64,000 nucleotides of DNA, from the NCBI GenBank assembly GCA_963737015.1, contig CAVTQZ010000001.1:1922001-1986000 (forward strand), in the 5' to 3' direction. A program made the translations under genes and the position numbers. The notes below the pieces were generated by a model. It did not search any database. It was given only the letters and a program-made list of their open reading frames with translations, and was not told the origin of the DNA. Numbering within the stretch: position 1 is the stretch's first letter; every line of letters starts with the position of its first letter. This document shows, piece by piece, positions 7,416 through 16,315 of the stretch. The DNA comes from CAVTQZ01 sp963737015 (lineage in GTDB: Bacteria > Actinomycetota > Acidimicrobiia > Acidimicrobiales > UBA8190).

Positions 7416-9671
7416 CTAGGGAGGCGGCGCGGTGGTTGTCGTCGTGGTCGTGGTTGTGGTCGACGTAGTGGTGGTCGTGGTACTGGTCGAGGTTGTCGAC
7501 GTCGTGGTCGACGAGGACGTCGGTGACGTGGTCGATGTGGTGCTCGTACTCGATGTGCTCGTAGGTGACGTGTGCGCGGCCGGGTTCACCGCGGTCGTCG
7601 AGGTCGAGCTCGACGGCGCTTGCGACGGGCGGGGCCGGCCGTTCTGCTTCGCCGGCGACAACACCCCGCCCCATGGGCCCTTGTCCGAAGGCGCCCGCTG
7701 CGGGACCGAGAACGGGTTCTTCGGATGCCCGGCGTGGCTCGCCCCTAGAACCATGACCGCCACGAAGACGGCTCCCGCGATCCCGAGCGCCACACTGCTC
7801 ACTGCGACAGCGGGCCGAAGTACCAGCACGAGCCGTTCCCGCAGTTCCTCGGTGCGGCGTCTTTGCTCGAGCTCGGGCGACAGGTGAGCCCGCATGCTGA
7901 GCCACGACATGTACGGAGACGTCAAGTACACGGAACCCTGCCACACGAGCAGAGCGACGAGCAGTGGAGTCGGGTGGGCGGCGACCGAAAGTGCAATGGC
8001 GGTGGACCAGAGCAATGCGGCGAGGACGGTCTCGGTTCCCGCAGCGCTGATTGCAGCTCCGATCCGGTGACGGCCCCCGCTCTTCGGGGTGCGCATGAAC
8101 ACGCCCTCTGAACGTGTGAGTCCCTGGAGGCAAGCTCGCGCCACAGTGAGCGAGAGGGAGAGCCAGTTCGAGAAGGCTAGAAGCGCACGCGAGAAGCCGA
8201 CGCCGGTTCGTCTGCGCAGTGCCCACACCGCTCGCAGCAGCCCCGAAGCGAGCAGGGCCCCGGGCAGCAGGATCGTCGGGCCAATGAGCGGCCGAATGGC
8301 CACGGACGTCCCGGCGAGGAGCAGACCCGCCACCACCAGGAGAACCAGGCTGAACCCCAGAAGGACCAAGTCGTTCATCCACTGAAGACCGCCGAACAGA
8401 TAGTCCAGGCGCTGCCCCACGCTCAGACGGTTTTCCGGCGACCGGTCCCAAGGCATGAGTTTGCGCCAGTGACGTCGCAAGATCTGCATCCCCCCGAAGC
8501 ACCAACGGAAGCGCTGACTCTTGAGGGACGAGAACGTGAGCGGCATGATCCCCTTGCCGAAACTACGTGCGATGAACATGCCCGAATAACCCGCCATTAG
8601 GAGGCGCAACGACGTTTCCGCATCCTCGGTGATGCACCATTCGTCCCAACCACCGATCGATTCGAGGAGCGACCTTCTGAGAAGACCCATGGTGCCGGCG
8701 AAGATGATGGAGTTGCGCTCGTTGCGCGACGGCATCGCGGTCGCGAAGAAGTAACGGTAGGCGTCGTAACAAGCCGTGAAGTAGGCACTTCCCTCATAGT
8801 CCCGGTAATCCTGAGGGGTTTGGACGAAGGCAACGTTCGGATCGGCGAAAAATCCGACCGTTTCCTTCAGGTAGTCGGGCTCCACCAGGTAATCGGCATC
8901 GATCACACCGACGATCTCCGCTCCCGTATGAGTGTGGTCGGCGAGGGCCAGGTTCAATGCACCCGACTTGAACCCTGGCCAATCCTCGACGTGGACGAAT
9001 CGCACGCGCGGTCGGTCACGGCAATATTCGCGTACAGGTGTCCACACGTCGGGGTCGCGCGTGTTGTTATCGACGACTACCACCTCGAAGTCGGGATAGT
9101 CGATCTGCTCGGCAGACCGGATCGTCTCGATGAGCATCTCGGGCGGCTCGTTGTAGGCCGCGATGTGCAAGGAGACCTTTGGGTGGTACTGACGATCCGC
9201 CTCAGGAAAGTCGCGGGTGTGGAACACCCTGCAGATCACGTCACAGGTCTCGAACGCAAAGGAGGCCGCCAGCACGAGCGCAGCGAGCTCCAGGAGGAAA
9301 AGGGCAGCCGAGGCTACCGATCCGATGATGCTGAGACCGCCGGCAACCGTGATATCAGCCGCAAAAGCGAGATACGCGAGAGCGGCCGCCACGAAGCTGC
9401 CGAAGAAGAGCTGACCCAAGGGGTTCCAAGCCCGACCGACGACGACTACGCCCGTTCCAATTGCGGCGAGGAGTATCTCCGCTGCCTCCACCGGCCTGGA
9501 TGGAAGCGACCATATGTAAGAGGCCAGTTGCCCCGAGGCGAAGGCCACAAGGACCACGAGGAGGGCGCCGGCCGAGCGACTCGCGAATCTGACCCGCGCG
9601 CCGCCGAGTACCAGGAGAACGGACGCGAAGCCCAGCTGTACGGAGCAGACCAAGAAGAACCCGAAAAGCAA
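7416..9671 (-). CDS. Membrane glycosyltransferase family 2, cellulose-synthase-like, with Thr/Ser tail
   Basis: 751-residue integral membrane processive-type glycosyltransferase. Several N-terminal membrane segments lie within residues 1-150. The catalytic domain, from about 164, has PKVSLHIAAYNE, DAD (VIDADYL), TED (CITEDAET) and QRFRW. More membrane helices fill about 430-640. It probably polymerises or exports a surface polysaccharide. The last 65 residues are almost only Thr and Ser ending in APPP, an odd cytoplasmic or extracellular tail encoded by a GTCGTG-type repeat tract. No PilZ domain is visible. Confidence 0.88.
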   Translation of the reverse strand: MLFGFFLVCSVQLGFASVLLVLGGARVRFASRSAGALLVVLVAFASGQLASYIWSLPSRPVEAAEILLAAIGTGVVVVGRAWNPLGQLFFGSFVAAALAYLAFAADITVAGGLSIIGSVASAALFLLELAALVLAASFAFETCDVICRVFHTRDFPEADRQYHPKVSLHIAAYNEPPEMLIETIRSAEQIDYPDFEVVVVDNNTRDPDVWTPVREYCRDRPRVRFVHVEDWPGFKSGALNLALADHTHTGAEIVGVIDADYLVEPDYLKETVGFFADPNVAFVQTPQDYRDYEGSAYFTACYDAYRYFFATAMPSRNERNSIIFAGTMGLLRRSLLESIGGWDEWCITEDAETSLRLLMAGYSGMFIARSFGKGIMPLTFSSLKSQRFRWCFGGMQILRRHWRKLMPWDRSPENRLSVGQRLDYLFGGLQWMNDLVLLGFSLVLLVVAGLLLAGTSVAIRPLIGPTILLPGALLASGLLRAVWALRRRTGVGFSRALLAFSNWLSLSLTVARACLQGLTRSEGVFMRTPKSGGRHRIGAAISAAGTETVLAALLWSTAIALSVAAHPTPLLVALLVWQGSVYLTSPYMSWLSMRAHLSPELEQRRRTEELRERLVLVLRPAVAVSSVALGIAGAVFVAVMVLGASHAGHPKNPFSVPQRAPSDKGPWGGVLSPAKQNGRPRPSQAPSSSTSTTAVNPAAHTSPTSTSSTSTTSTTSPTSSSTTTSTTSTSTTTTTTSTTTTTTTTTTAPPP
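7428..7575. repeat. Low-complexity tract encoding poly-Thr/Ser tail
   Basis: On the plus strand this stretch is dominated by GTGGTCGTG-like triplet and hexanucleotide repeats. Read on the minus strand it encodes the Thr/Ser-rich tail of the glycosyltransferase. Such a tract can change length by slippage in multiples of three. Confidence 0.75.
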
Positions 9672-9775
9672 TACGACCTCCGGGACGCGTCAGACCTCTA
9701 CCGGCTTGGGTGGAATCCCTCAGGGGTCACGAAGGACGCCGATAACCCATTCCCCGGATGTCGCCCGGATAAGCG

Positions 9776-10237
9776 TCAGGTCAGTTTGCGCACAGCTCCG
9801 TACCCGAGTTGGAGAAAGTCGCTGACCTGCGCCGCCGCGAGGACCCCGACCGCTGATTCGGTGAACCTCGGAGCTGCAATGCGACCCGCCACGAGACCCG
9901 TGGCCACCCATTGCGCAATGCAGAACGGGCAGCTCATCAGCTCGCCGACTGCATGACGCAACCCGGTACCCACGGCCTCTTCGTTGACTTCCCCTTCGCC
10001 GGCAGGCTCCACGAATCGCGTGAAGGGGCTACGGATCACCGACGACACGGAATCCTTCGTGACGAGACGGCTCAGATGCTGGGTGGCCAGACCCAGAAGT
10101 ACCAGTTGTCTGAGGTCGACAGGCTCGACCTGTCCACGACGCCGACGGAGCACGAGGACCAGTCCTCCGACGAGGCCGGTGTAGATCGACAGGATCGCGG
10201 CATAGCCGCCGAGAGGGCGCGGATCCCGGTGCGGCAC
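9776..10237 (-). CDS. DUF1360 membrane protein
   Basis: 153-residue protein with membrane segments near residues 11-30 and 105-140. It has the DUF1360 hallmark SCPFCIAQWVA, a Cys-x-x-Cys pair next to a helix. An internal LSRLVTKDSV segment is also characteristic. DUF1360 proteins are of unknown function and often lie near sporulation or stress genes in other bacteria. The GTG start lies nine bases after the upstream kinase gene, so it is the third gene of the SpoIIE-phosphatase operon. Confidence 0.75.
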   Translation of the reverse strand: MPHRDPRPLGGYAAILSIYTGLVGGLVLVLRRRRGQVEPVDLRQLVLLGLATQHLSRLVTKDSVSSVIRSPFTRFVEPAGEGEVNEEAVGTGLRHAVGELMSCPFCIAQWVATGLVAGRIAAPRFTESAVGVLAAAQVSDFLQLGYGAVRKLT

Positions 10238-10246
10238 CGGTTGGCC

Positions 10247-11236
10247 TTACCCGGTTGCCCTGGCTGCAGAACCCTTCTCTATATCGAGATACCGATAGAT
10301 CCTCACCGTCGTGCCGCGCTCGGACGTGCGGATCTGCACAAGGTCACTGATCTGATTGACGATCCATAGCCCACGTCCGCCGGTATCCTCGTTCGAGGGT
10401 TGCCTTCTGCCGACCAGTGGGTCCTTGATGTGACCCGCGTCGCTGACCTCGCACACGCAAGCATGCGCCGTTTGCCAGATCCGACAGACCCCGCCGCCAC
10501 CTCCGTAGCGAATGCTGTTGGTCGCAAGTTCGTTCACCGCGAGAACGACGTCGTCTACGACGGCCTCGGGGATTTTGGCCGTCCGAGCCCTGAGTTGCAC
10601 CCATTCCCTGAGGCTGGCGAGAGTGCCCCGGTCGAAGGTGACTTCTGATACTCCGGGTGGCGACGGAGGAAGTGGTGACTCGGGCAACTTCGCCATCACG
10701 TTCAAACCTCGGAACCGATCGTTCTCTCTCGGGCCCGCCAAGTCGTTCACGTACGGATGACACTCATACCCTTCATCCACCACACTCGAATCGAGCGTGC
10801 CGAGGTCGTACGGACAGATGAGATGAAGACCGCGGGAGTCCGAGAACGCTACGTTCAGCAATGCCTCGTGAAGGAGCGATTCGGAAATCTCGCCCGAACT
10901 GCGCCGCGCCCATATGGGTTGGCCCACCGCTCTGATTCGTCGCTCCTTCGATTGCTCCGCACAGAACGAGGTCCAGAAAGGGATTATTTGCGCAGGGTTC
11001 CTGCCGATTTCGGACATATCCGCGAATGTGACGCTCGAAGCGTCCTCGTGGCCGAGTGCGTGGCGCAGCGCTCCGAGTCCCGGTTCCGGGACAGCCACCC
11101 CAACCGCTTCCCCGGCATCGAGACCTTCACGGACGAACGACACGAGCTTCGAGACCAGATCGTCGTGGCCGCGATAAAAGAGGGCCTCGTGGCGGAATGC
11201 CTCGTGGCCGAGCTTGCTCTCAGCTTGTAGGGCCAT
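10247..11236 (-). CDS. Anti-sigma-type kinase: MEDS sensor domain plus HATPase_c
   Basis: 329-residue cytoplasmic protein. Residues 12-175 form an MEDS/DcmR-like sensory domain (HEALFYRGHDDLV, then HLICPYDL). Residues 205-320 form an RsbW-like ATPase with the N box ELATNSIRYGG, G1 VSDAGH and G2 GGRGLWIVNQ. There is no phosphoacceptor His domain, so it most likely acts as a serine kinase or anti-sigma factor in partner switching rather than as a two-component kinase. It lies 14 bases after the SpoIIE phosphatase gene, its expected counter-acting partner. Confidence 0.85.
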   Translation of the reverse strand: MALQAESKLGHEAFRHEALFYRGHDDLVSKLVSFVREGLDAGEAVGVAVPEPGLGALRHALGHEDASSVTFADMSEIGRNPAQIIPFWTSFCAEQSKERRIRAVGQPIWARRSSGEISESLLHEALLNVAFSDSRGLHLICPYDLGTLDSSVVDEGYECHPYVNDLAGPRENDRFRGLNVMAKLPESPLPPSPPGVSEVTFDRGTLASLREWVQLRARTAKIPEAVVDDVVLAVNELATNSIRYGGGGGVCRIWQTAHACVCEVSDAGHIKDPLVGRRQPSNEDTGGRGLWIVNQISDLVQIRTSERGTTVRIYRYLDIEKGSAARATG

Positions 11237-11250
11237 AACGTTTCACACGA

Positions 11251-13680
11251 TTACCTGGCATCTATCCGTCGTACGGATCCCACCACGGAATGTTGATCAA
11301 TCGTAGTTCCACCTATGTGATACCCGGGATCACCCCCTGCCAAACCGCTCGCTAGGGCCCCGGCGGGATCCGCCCGCAGCGCCATCAGCGCAATGTCATC
11401 GAGCCCGTCCACCTCGAGGTTTCCCAAGATTCGGTCGCACAGGGCTCGCGGATCGAGGGGACCTCTGATAGCTGAATCGGCCAGATGCCTCATGCTGGCG
11501 TCGCTTCCCGACGTCCGCTCGTCGATGGCCCCGTCGGTGTAGAGCAGCAACGTCTCGTCCCGGCTCAACGTGCCTTCCCATAGGGGCGCTTCGAACTTCC
11601 CCGCGCCGAGCGGGGGGCCGGGGTGGACCTCCAGGAACCTCGCGCTTTCGCCCACTACGAGCGGGGGGTAGTGCCCAGCCGAGGCCATGGCCATCCGGGC
11701 GGTGCGAGGGTCGAGCTTTCCGAAAATCGCGGTCGCGATCCGCTCGAACCCGAAGACGTCCCAGGACCCTTGGAGCGTCGAGACCAAGGCTTCGGGGGTT
11801 GCGGCGTGGCCGACGAGCGCTCTGGCGGCACTGCGCAACTGACCCATCATCGCCGCCGCGCCGATGTCGTGACCCGCTACGTCCCCGATGGTGAACCAGA
11901 CTTCGTCGTCTCCGACTACGACCAGGTCGTAGAAGTCTCCGCCTATCTCCATGCCGCGCGTGGAGGGCACATAAACGGTGTGCACCTGCCAACCGGGAAC
12001 TTCTGGAAGGGCCTGCGGGAGCAGACGGGCCTGGAGGTTGCGCGACGTTCGCAAGGTGACGTCGAGCATTTTGGCGTTCTCGATCACAGCCGCAACCTGC
12101 TCGGACAGGCGCTCGGCGAACGTTGCGTCATCCCGGGAAAAAGACCTGCTCGAAGAAACGAGGGTCATGGAGCCGAGTGTCTCTCCCTCGCAGACCAGCG
12201 GCACCGCGACGTACGAACGAAAACCCAGCGACTTGGTCAGGTGGAAATGTGTCTCGTCATGTGAAGTAGCACGGAGGAACTCGTCGGAAAGCTCGGCTCC
12301 CCACATGGTCTTGCCACTCCGGATCACGACGGCAGACGGATGCTCCCCATCCGGATCTGGGGTGTACTCCGTCCTCAGCCGACTCACGAGATGCTGGAGG
12401 TTCGGGTCGCGGTGCCGAGCGACCATCCGCCGGATCCTTCCGTTGTCCTCCAACAGGTCGATGAGGCAGATGTCACCGGCGACTTCGAGCGCCAGGTTCG
12501 CGAGGCGATGAAGCGCCTCCTCCAGATCCGAGGCCTCCGCCGTGACCCTCGCCGCCTTGGCGAAGAAGAAGCTCATATCGGCGAGCTGCGACTGATATGC
12601 CAGGAGCCTTGCCCTGTCGACCGCTTGCGCGGTCTGAGCCGATACGGCTGATAGAAAGCCTCGCTCCGGAGCCGAGAAATCCCCCGCCGCACCATCCGAG
12701 ATCACGAGGATCCCGAGGGCCTCCCCGCCGAGGAGGACGGGGAGGAAGGCAAAGCGGCGGGTGTCGCCCGCCAAAGAAGACGGCAGCCACCTCCGCTCGA
12801 GCTCGGGCACGCCTTCGTGGACGAAAACGGGTCGGCGTTCGCGAAACGCTGTCGCCGGAGGAAGGTCGCTCGCCTCGGAGATCGCGCCCAGGGCGCTGGA
12901 ACCGGGTACATCGGGGCTGCGCACCGGACGGAGGATCGCGCCGTCGCTGAGCCAGAGCCCGATCCAATCGACGGGTGTTTCGGGATCCGCGCACAAGGAG
13001 ACCCACAGTTCGCTCGATGCCTGCTCGATGGTTCGCGCCACCGCCAGCGCGGCGGTGACGGTCTGCAGGCGCGTCAGCCAAGCTGCTGCACTCTCCGCGC
13101 TCCGTCTGGCCGCTCGCTCCTGTTCGAACAGGTGCACCCGTTCGATTGGTGCAGACAGCGCCGAGGCCATGACTTCCAGGAGCATTACGTCCTGCGGCGG
13201 GAACTTGTGAGTCTCGCGGCTTGCGGCATGCAGAACTCCGACGAGCCGACCGCCAGACAAGATCGGTACCGCCTCGACGGACCGCATCCCGCTTTGCTTC
13301 AAAGTGGGCGACACGAGGTCGATCGAGCCGAGGTCCCCCACCACGAGTGGACGCCGGGTCGCCATCACTTGGCCGGCCATCCCTGCACCCAGAGGGATCC
13401 GGAGGTCGAAAGTGGTCTCCTCGCTCAGACCTAACGCAGCGCGCGCCACGAGCTCGTGCTCCTCCACGTCGGAGAGGAGCAACGAAACAGCGTCCGCTCC
13501 GAGCACCTCCCGCATGCGGCTCAGGCTTTCCCTGAGCAGCAAGTCGAGGGAGACGCCCTCGCGACCGGGCGTTCCGAGCTCCTTCCACCAGCGCGCGAAG
13601 GCCTCTCCCGCCGCAAGGGCCGCCTGCCGCGCCGCTTCCAGCCTGCCCTCGTCATCCTGCGGTCGACTGGCCATCTTCAT
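11251..13680 (-). CDS. GAF-domain PP2C/SpoIIE serine phosphatase
   Basis: 809-residue signalling phosphatase with three GAF-type modules at about 45-190, 205-365 and 380-555. The C-terminal SpoIIE domain, at about 575-785, has the metal-binding GGDFYD, GDVAGHDIGAAAMM, LLYTDGAIDER and the final DDIALMALR. These phosphatases dephosphorylate anti-anti-sigma proteins in response to ligands or stress sensed by GAF domains. It is the first gene of a three-gene minus-strand operon. No anti-anti-sigma (STAS) or sigma-factor gene is next to it, so its targets are encoded elsewhere. Confidence 0.9.
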   Translation of the reverse strand: MKMASRPQDDEGRLEAARQAALAAGEAFARWWKELGTPGREGVSLDLLLRESLSRMREVLGADAVSLLLSDVEEHELVARAALGLSEETTFDLRIPLGAGMAGQVMATRRPLVVGDLGSIDLVSPTLKQSGMRSVEAVPILSGGRLVGVLHAASRETHKFPPQDVMLLEVMASALSAPIERVHLFEQERAARRSAESAAAWLTRLQTVTAALAVARTIEQASSELWVSLCADPETPVDWIGLWLSDGAILRPVRSPDVPGSSALGAISEASDLPPATAFRERRPVFVHEGVPELERRWLPSSLAGDTRRFAFLPVLLGGEALGILVISDGAAGDFSAPERGFLSAVSAQTAQAVDRARLLAYQSQLADMSFFFAKAARVTAEASDLEEALHRLANLALEVAGDICLIDLLEDNGRIRRMVARHRDPNLQHLVSRLRTEYTPDPDGEHPSAVVIRSGKTMWGAELSDEFLRATSHDETHFHLTKSLGFRSYVAVPLVCEGETLGSMTLVSSSRSFSRDDATFAERLSEQVAAVIENAKMLDVTLRTSRNLQARLLPQALPEVPGWQVHTVYVPSTRGMEIGGDFYDLVVVGDDEVWFTIGDVAGHDIGAAAMMGQLRSAARALVGHAATPEALVSTLQGSWDVFGFERIATAIFGKLDPRTARMAMASAGHYPPLVVGESARFLEVHPGPPLGAGKFEAPLWEGTLSRDETLLLYTDGAIDERTSGSDASMRHLADSAIRGPLDPRALCDRILGNLEVDGLDDIALMALRADPAGALASGLAGGDPGYHIGGTTIDQHSVVGSVRRIDAR

Positions 13681-13880
13681 CCCTGTCGTGAGACACCGCC
13701 GCGCTCGACTGTCATGTCCTGTCAGGAGTCACCTCGGCACGACTGACGCCCCCGCAGTCCTCGTACACCGTTGTTTGTCCGCCCCTTGGTCTATCAGTGT
13801 GGGAACGTCCTTCCCGCGGAGTCGCCAGTTCCGATACGGCTCGTCGTTTAGAGCCTCCTCACCGGGGCTATCGGTAAGCC

Positions 13881-14396
13881 GTGAAGAAGCGGCCGAGGTA
13901 TCTCGTAGCCGCGCTTGCCGAGGTTCTCGTTTGGGCCGGCGGGGCCTTCGGAATCTGGATGTTGACCCTCTCCGCCATCTCCTTGGAAGAGATCGCGGTA
14001 GCCGCGCCCGCCTCGTTTATGTGCGGGAGCGCAGCCTGTGCCACCCGCCGTGCTCTCCGAGCGGATTGGTCGCTCAACTGGCGCGCCGTGGAGCCCGCCC
14101 TCGTCTTGCCGGCTTCGATAGTCGCCGACTGTGCGCAACTTTTCACAGTCCCGTTGCGGCCCCGACACCGGGCCGGAACCTTCGAAGAGGTCGACACAGG
14201 CGCCAAGGGATCTTCTCCACGAGCTGCTGCCTTGCGGGCGCTCGCCGGGATCGTGATCTGCGCGACCCCGGGAACCGTGGTCGTCGAAGCCGACGTCAAG
14301 TCCGGCAGGCTGACCGTCCACTCCTTGGGTTTTCGAGGCCCTCACCTCGAAGAGCGGTTCGCGTCGGCAGGACCACGAAGATCCGCGAAGCAATGA
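13881..14396 (+). CDS. mnhE: Monovalent cation/H+ antiporter subunit E (MrpE/MbhA-type)
   Basis: 171-residue membrane protein. Two N-terminal helices are followed by the conserved cytoplasmic part ATPGTVVVEAD and LTVHSLGF, which define MnhE. It is the first gene of a seven-gene cassette and starts with GTG. Subunit E is an accessory part of Mrp antiporters and of the antiporter module of membrane-bound hydrogenases. Its TGA overlaps the next ATG (ATGA at 14393-14396). Confidence 0.88.
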   Translation: MKKRPRYLVAALAEVLVWAGGAFGIWMLTLSAISLEEIAVAAPASFMCGSAACATRRALRADWSLNWRAVEPALVLPASIVADCAQLFTVPLRPRHRAGTFEEVDTGAKGSSPRAAALRALAGIVICATPGTVVVEADVKSGRLTVHSLGFRGPHLEERFASAGPRRSAKQ

Positions 14397-14650
14397 CCGG
14401 ATATGAGCTCCTCGCAGTCGTCTTGTTGATCGGAGGGCTCGGACCGGTGGCCCTCATGGGGTCAGCCGGGCGCCCCGAGAACCGGCTCGTCGCCCTCGAG
14501 ATGGGCGGGTCGATCTCTGCTCTGTTCTTCCTCGTCTTCTCCCAGGCCGTCGACCTGTCCTACGAGCTCGTCCTGTCCGTCGTCCTGGTTCCTCTTTCCC
14601 TGGCAGGCGCGCTCGTGTTCACACGCCTGCTGACCGAGAAGACCAAATGA
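14393..14650 (+). CDS. mnhF: Monovalent cation/H+ antiporter subunit F (MrpF/MbhB-type)
   Basis: 85-residue protein with three predicted membrane helices (ELLAVVLLIGGLGPVALM, a central helix, and LVLSVVLVPLSLAGALVF). The charged loop GRPENRLVALEM after helix 1 is in the place of the MrpF signature. The start is fixed by a four-base overlap with subunit E and the end by a four-base overlap with subunit G. It is a small structural subunit of the antiporter membrane arm. Confidence 0.8.
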   Translation: MTGYELLAVVLLIGGLGPVALMGSAGRPENRLVALEMGGSISALFFLVFSQAVDLSYELVLSVVLVPLSLAGALVFTRLLTEKTK

Positions 14651-14952
14651 CCCACGCCGTCGCGCTCGCACTCGTGGGCCTCGGGGTCGGGGTTGCCGTC
14701 CTCTCCTCCCTGGGAGCGCTGAGCATGGGACGGGACCGCTTCGTGCGGCTCCACTTCCTCACGCCGCTCACCTCGGTGGCCGGCCCCCTCGTTGGCGCGG
14801 GGCTTTGCCTAGAGAACGGATGGGGCCTCACGACAGGCCAGATCATCCTCGTCGTGGTGATGCTTCTCTTCTCCGGGCCGGTGATCAGCTCCGCGACGGG
14901 GCGCTACATGGCGCAGCAGGCAGGCGAAGTCGACTCGGCTTCACCGGAATGA
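14647..14952 (+). CDS. mnhG: Monovalent cation/H+ antiporter subunit G (MrpG/MbhC-type)
   Basis: 101-residue three-helix subunit with the MnhG signature MGRDRFVRLHFLTPLTS between helices 1 and 2. It overlaps its neighbours by four bases on both sides. It is a structural subunit of the antiporter membrane arm. Confidence 0.87.
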   Translation: MTHAVALALVGLGVGVAVLSSLGALSMGRDRFVRLHFLTPLTSVAGPLVGAGLCLENGWGLTTGQIILVVVMLLFSGPVISSATGRYMAQQAGEVDSASPE

Positions 14953-15185
14953 CACTCATAATCGGCGCCGCACTCACCCTCGTCTTGTTCGGAGGCACGG
15001 CCACCGTCCTTACTTTCCACCCACCCAAGCAGGCGATCATGCTTTCCGTCTACGGCATCCTTCTAGGCGTCCTGTTTCTGACACTCGATGCACCCGATGT
15101 CGCCCTCAGCCAGATCGGCGTCGGGACCGCCGTCGTTCCGCTGATCGTGATGCTTACGGTCAAAAGGCTCCAGCAGCGGCCGTGA
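14949..15185 (+). CDS. MbhD/DUF4040-type antiporter subunit (C-terminal MrpA-like piece)
   Basis: 78-residue membrane protein matching the short DUF4040/MbhD unit. It has QAIMLSVYGILLGVLFLTLDAPDVALSQ written as two parts, QAIMLSVYGILLG and LDAPDVALSQIGVGTAV; the latter is the family hallmark. In Mrp operons this piece is fused to the C-terminus of the large MrpA subunit, whereas in archaeal Mbh operons it is separate, as here. Starts and stops overlap neighbours by four bases (ATGA, then GTGA). Confidence 0.82.
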   Translation: MTLIIGAALTLVLFGGTATVLTFHPPKQAIMLSVYGILLGVLFLTLDAPDVALSQIGVGTAVVPLIVMLTVKRLQQRP

Positions 15186-15967
15186 CACGCAACTTTCGTC
15201 TGGCGATTTTCGGTATGGGCGCGGCCGGCATGCTGGTCATGGTCCTCCTGGCCGTCTCTCGATTGCCGGTTTTCGGTGGCAGTGATCACCCGTACCGGGA
15301 CCATGCGGTGCCGGCATCGATCGCGCACGGATCCGCAAACGTCGTCTCAAGCGTCAACTTCGACCAACGTGGCCTGGACACGCTCGGCGAGGAGTCGATC
15401 CTGCTCGCGAGCGTCATCGCCGTGGCCGTGCTGCTTCGCCCCGCTTCGGACGAGGCCGAACGCAGGAAGACGAGTCATGGCCGGGTGCTGGACTCGACGA
15501 TGCTCGGCGGGTTGGTGCTGCTGCCCGTCACCCTGATCATCGGCTTCGACGTGGTGTCGCACGGGCACGTCACCCCCGGAGGAGGTTTTCAGGGCGGCGT
15601 GGTTCTCGGCACCGGCGTGCACCTGGTCTACGTCGCGGGGACCTACAGGATGCTCGAGCGTGTACGCCCGGTCCGGCCGTTCGAATGGGGTGAGGCCATA
15701 GGAGCCGGCGCATTCGCCTGCCTCGGTATTTCGGGGGTGCTCGTCGGTCTTTCCTTCCTTCAGAACGTGATCCCTGGCGGATCACTCGGAACCTTGTTCT
15801 CCGCGGGAACGGTCCCGGTGCTGAACGGGGCGGTGGGCATCGAGGTGGCATCGGGCGTCGTCGTGCTCATATCCAAGTTCCTCGAACAAGCGATCACCGT
15901 CCGACCGGTCTCGACTACGGCAAGCGACCGCGCTTCCCGACATCGAGACGGTGAGAAGAAACGATGA
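15182..15967 (+). CDS. mnhB: Fused MbhE-MnhB antiporter subunit
   Basis: 261-residue membrane protein. Residues 1-85 match the MbhE piece (a helix, then NVVSSVNFDQRGLDTLGEE and a second helix). Residues 105-245 are MnhB, with HGHVTPGGGFQGG, its most conserved segment, and four helices. In the usual Mrp layout the MbhE part belongs to MrpA and MnhB is a separate gene. The fusion is direct, without a stop or frameshift. The GTG start overlaps the preceding TGA. Confidence 0.83.
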   Translation: MTRNFRLAIFGMGAAGMLVMVLLAVSRLPVFGGSDHPYRDHAVPASIAHGSANVVSSVNFDQRGLDTLGEESILLASVIAVAVLLRPASDEAERRKTSHGRVLDSTMLGGLVLLPVTLIIGFDVVSHGHVTPGGGFQGGVVLGTGVHLVYVAGTYRMLERVRPVRPFEWGEAIGAGAFACLGISGVLVGLSFLQNVIPGGSLGTLFSAGTVPVLNGAVGIEVASGVVVLISKFLEQAITVRPVSTTASDRASRHRDGEKKR

Positions 15968-16314
15968 GCTACTACGCGTACGTCGTCGCCTTCTGGCTGA
16001 TGATCTTCGGCAGCTTCGGGATCGTGCGCAGCAAGAACCTGATCCACGCAGTGGTGTGCCTGGCCGTGGCGCAATCGGGGACCTACGTGCTTCTCCTCGC
16101 CATCGGGTTCCAGAAATCCGCGACACCACCTGTCTTCGGTGAGCCGGCGACCAAACCGACTCTCCACGTCGTGGATCCCCTGGTACAGGCGATGACCCTC
16201 ACCGACATCGTGGTCTCCGCCACGGTCACGGCGATGCTCCTCGCCATAGCGGTGCAGATACACAAGCGGAACGGCAGTGTGGACCCCGACGACTTGAACG
16301 CCATCGAAGGATGA
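15964..16314 (+). CDS. mnhC: Monovalent cation/H+ antiporter subunit C (NuoK-like)
   Basis: 116-residue NuoK/MnhC-like protein with three helices (YVVAFWLMIFGSFGIVRSKN, a second with AVVCLAVAQSGTYVLLL, a third with TDIVVSATVTAMLLAIAVQI). The conserved DPLVQAMTLTDIVV loop precedes helix 3, as in MrpC. The ATG overlaps the TGA of the fused B gene. Confidence 0.87.
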   Translation: MSYYAYVVAFWLMIFGSFGIVRSKNLIHAVVCLAVAQSGTYVLLLAIGFQKSATPPVFGEPATKPTLHVVDPLVQAMTLTDIVVSATVTAMLLAIAVQIHKRNGSVDPDDLNAIEG

Positions 16315-16315
16315 C

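Noticed and set aside
7432..7575. Short direct repeats resembling a CRISPR or minisatellite
   Set aside because: Units are not separated by unique spacers and the tract is in frame with the glycosyltransferase; it encodes Thr/Ser.
7333..8505. Long minus-strand frame of 390 codons overlapping the glycosyltransferase
   Set aside because: Shifted frame inside a gene with clear GT2 motifs; Arg/Ala/Gly-rich with no family pattern, as expected from high GC.
13845..13872. Possible stress-sigma promoter GTTTAG...GGGGCTAT before mnhE
   Set aside because: The -10 needs an inserted base and the start codon would follow almost at once; not enough support.
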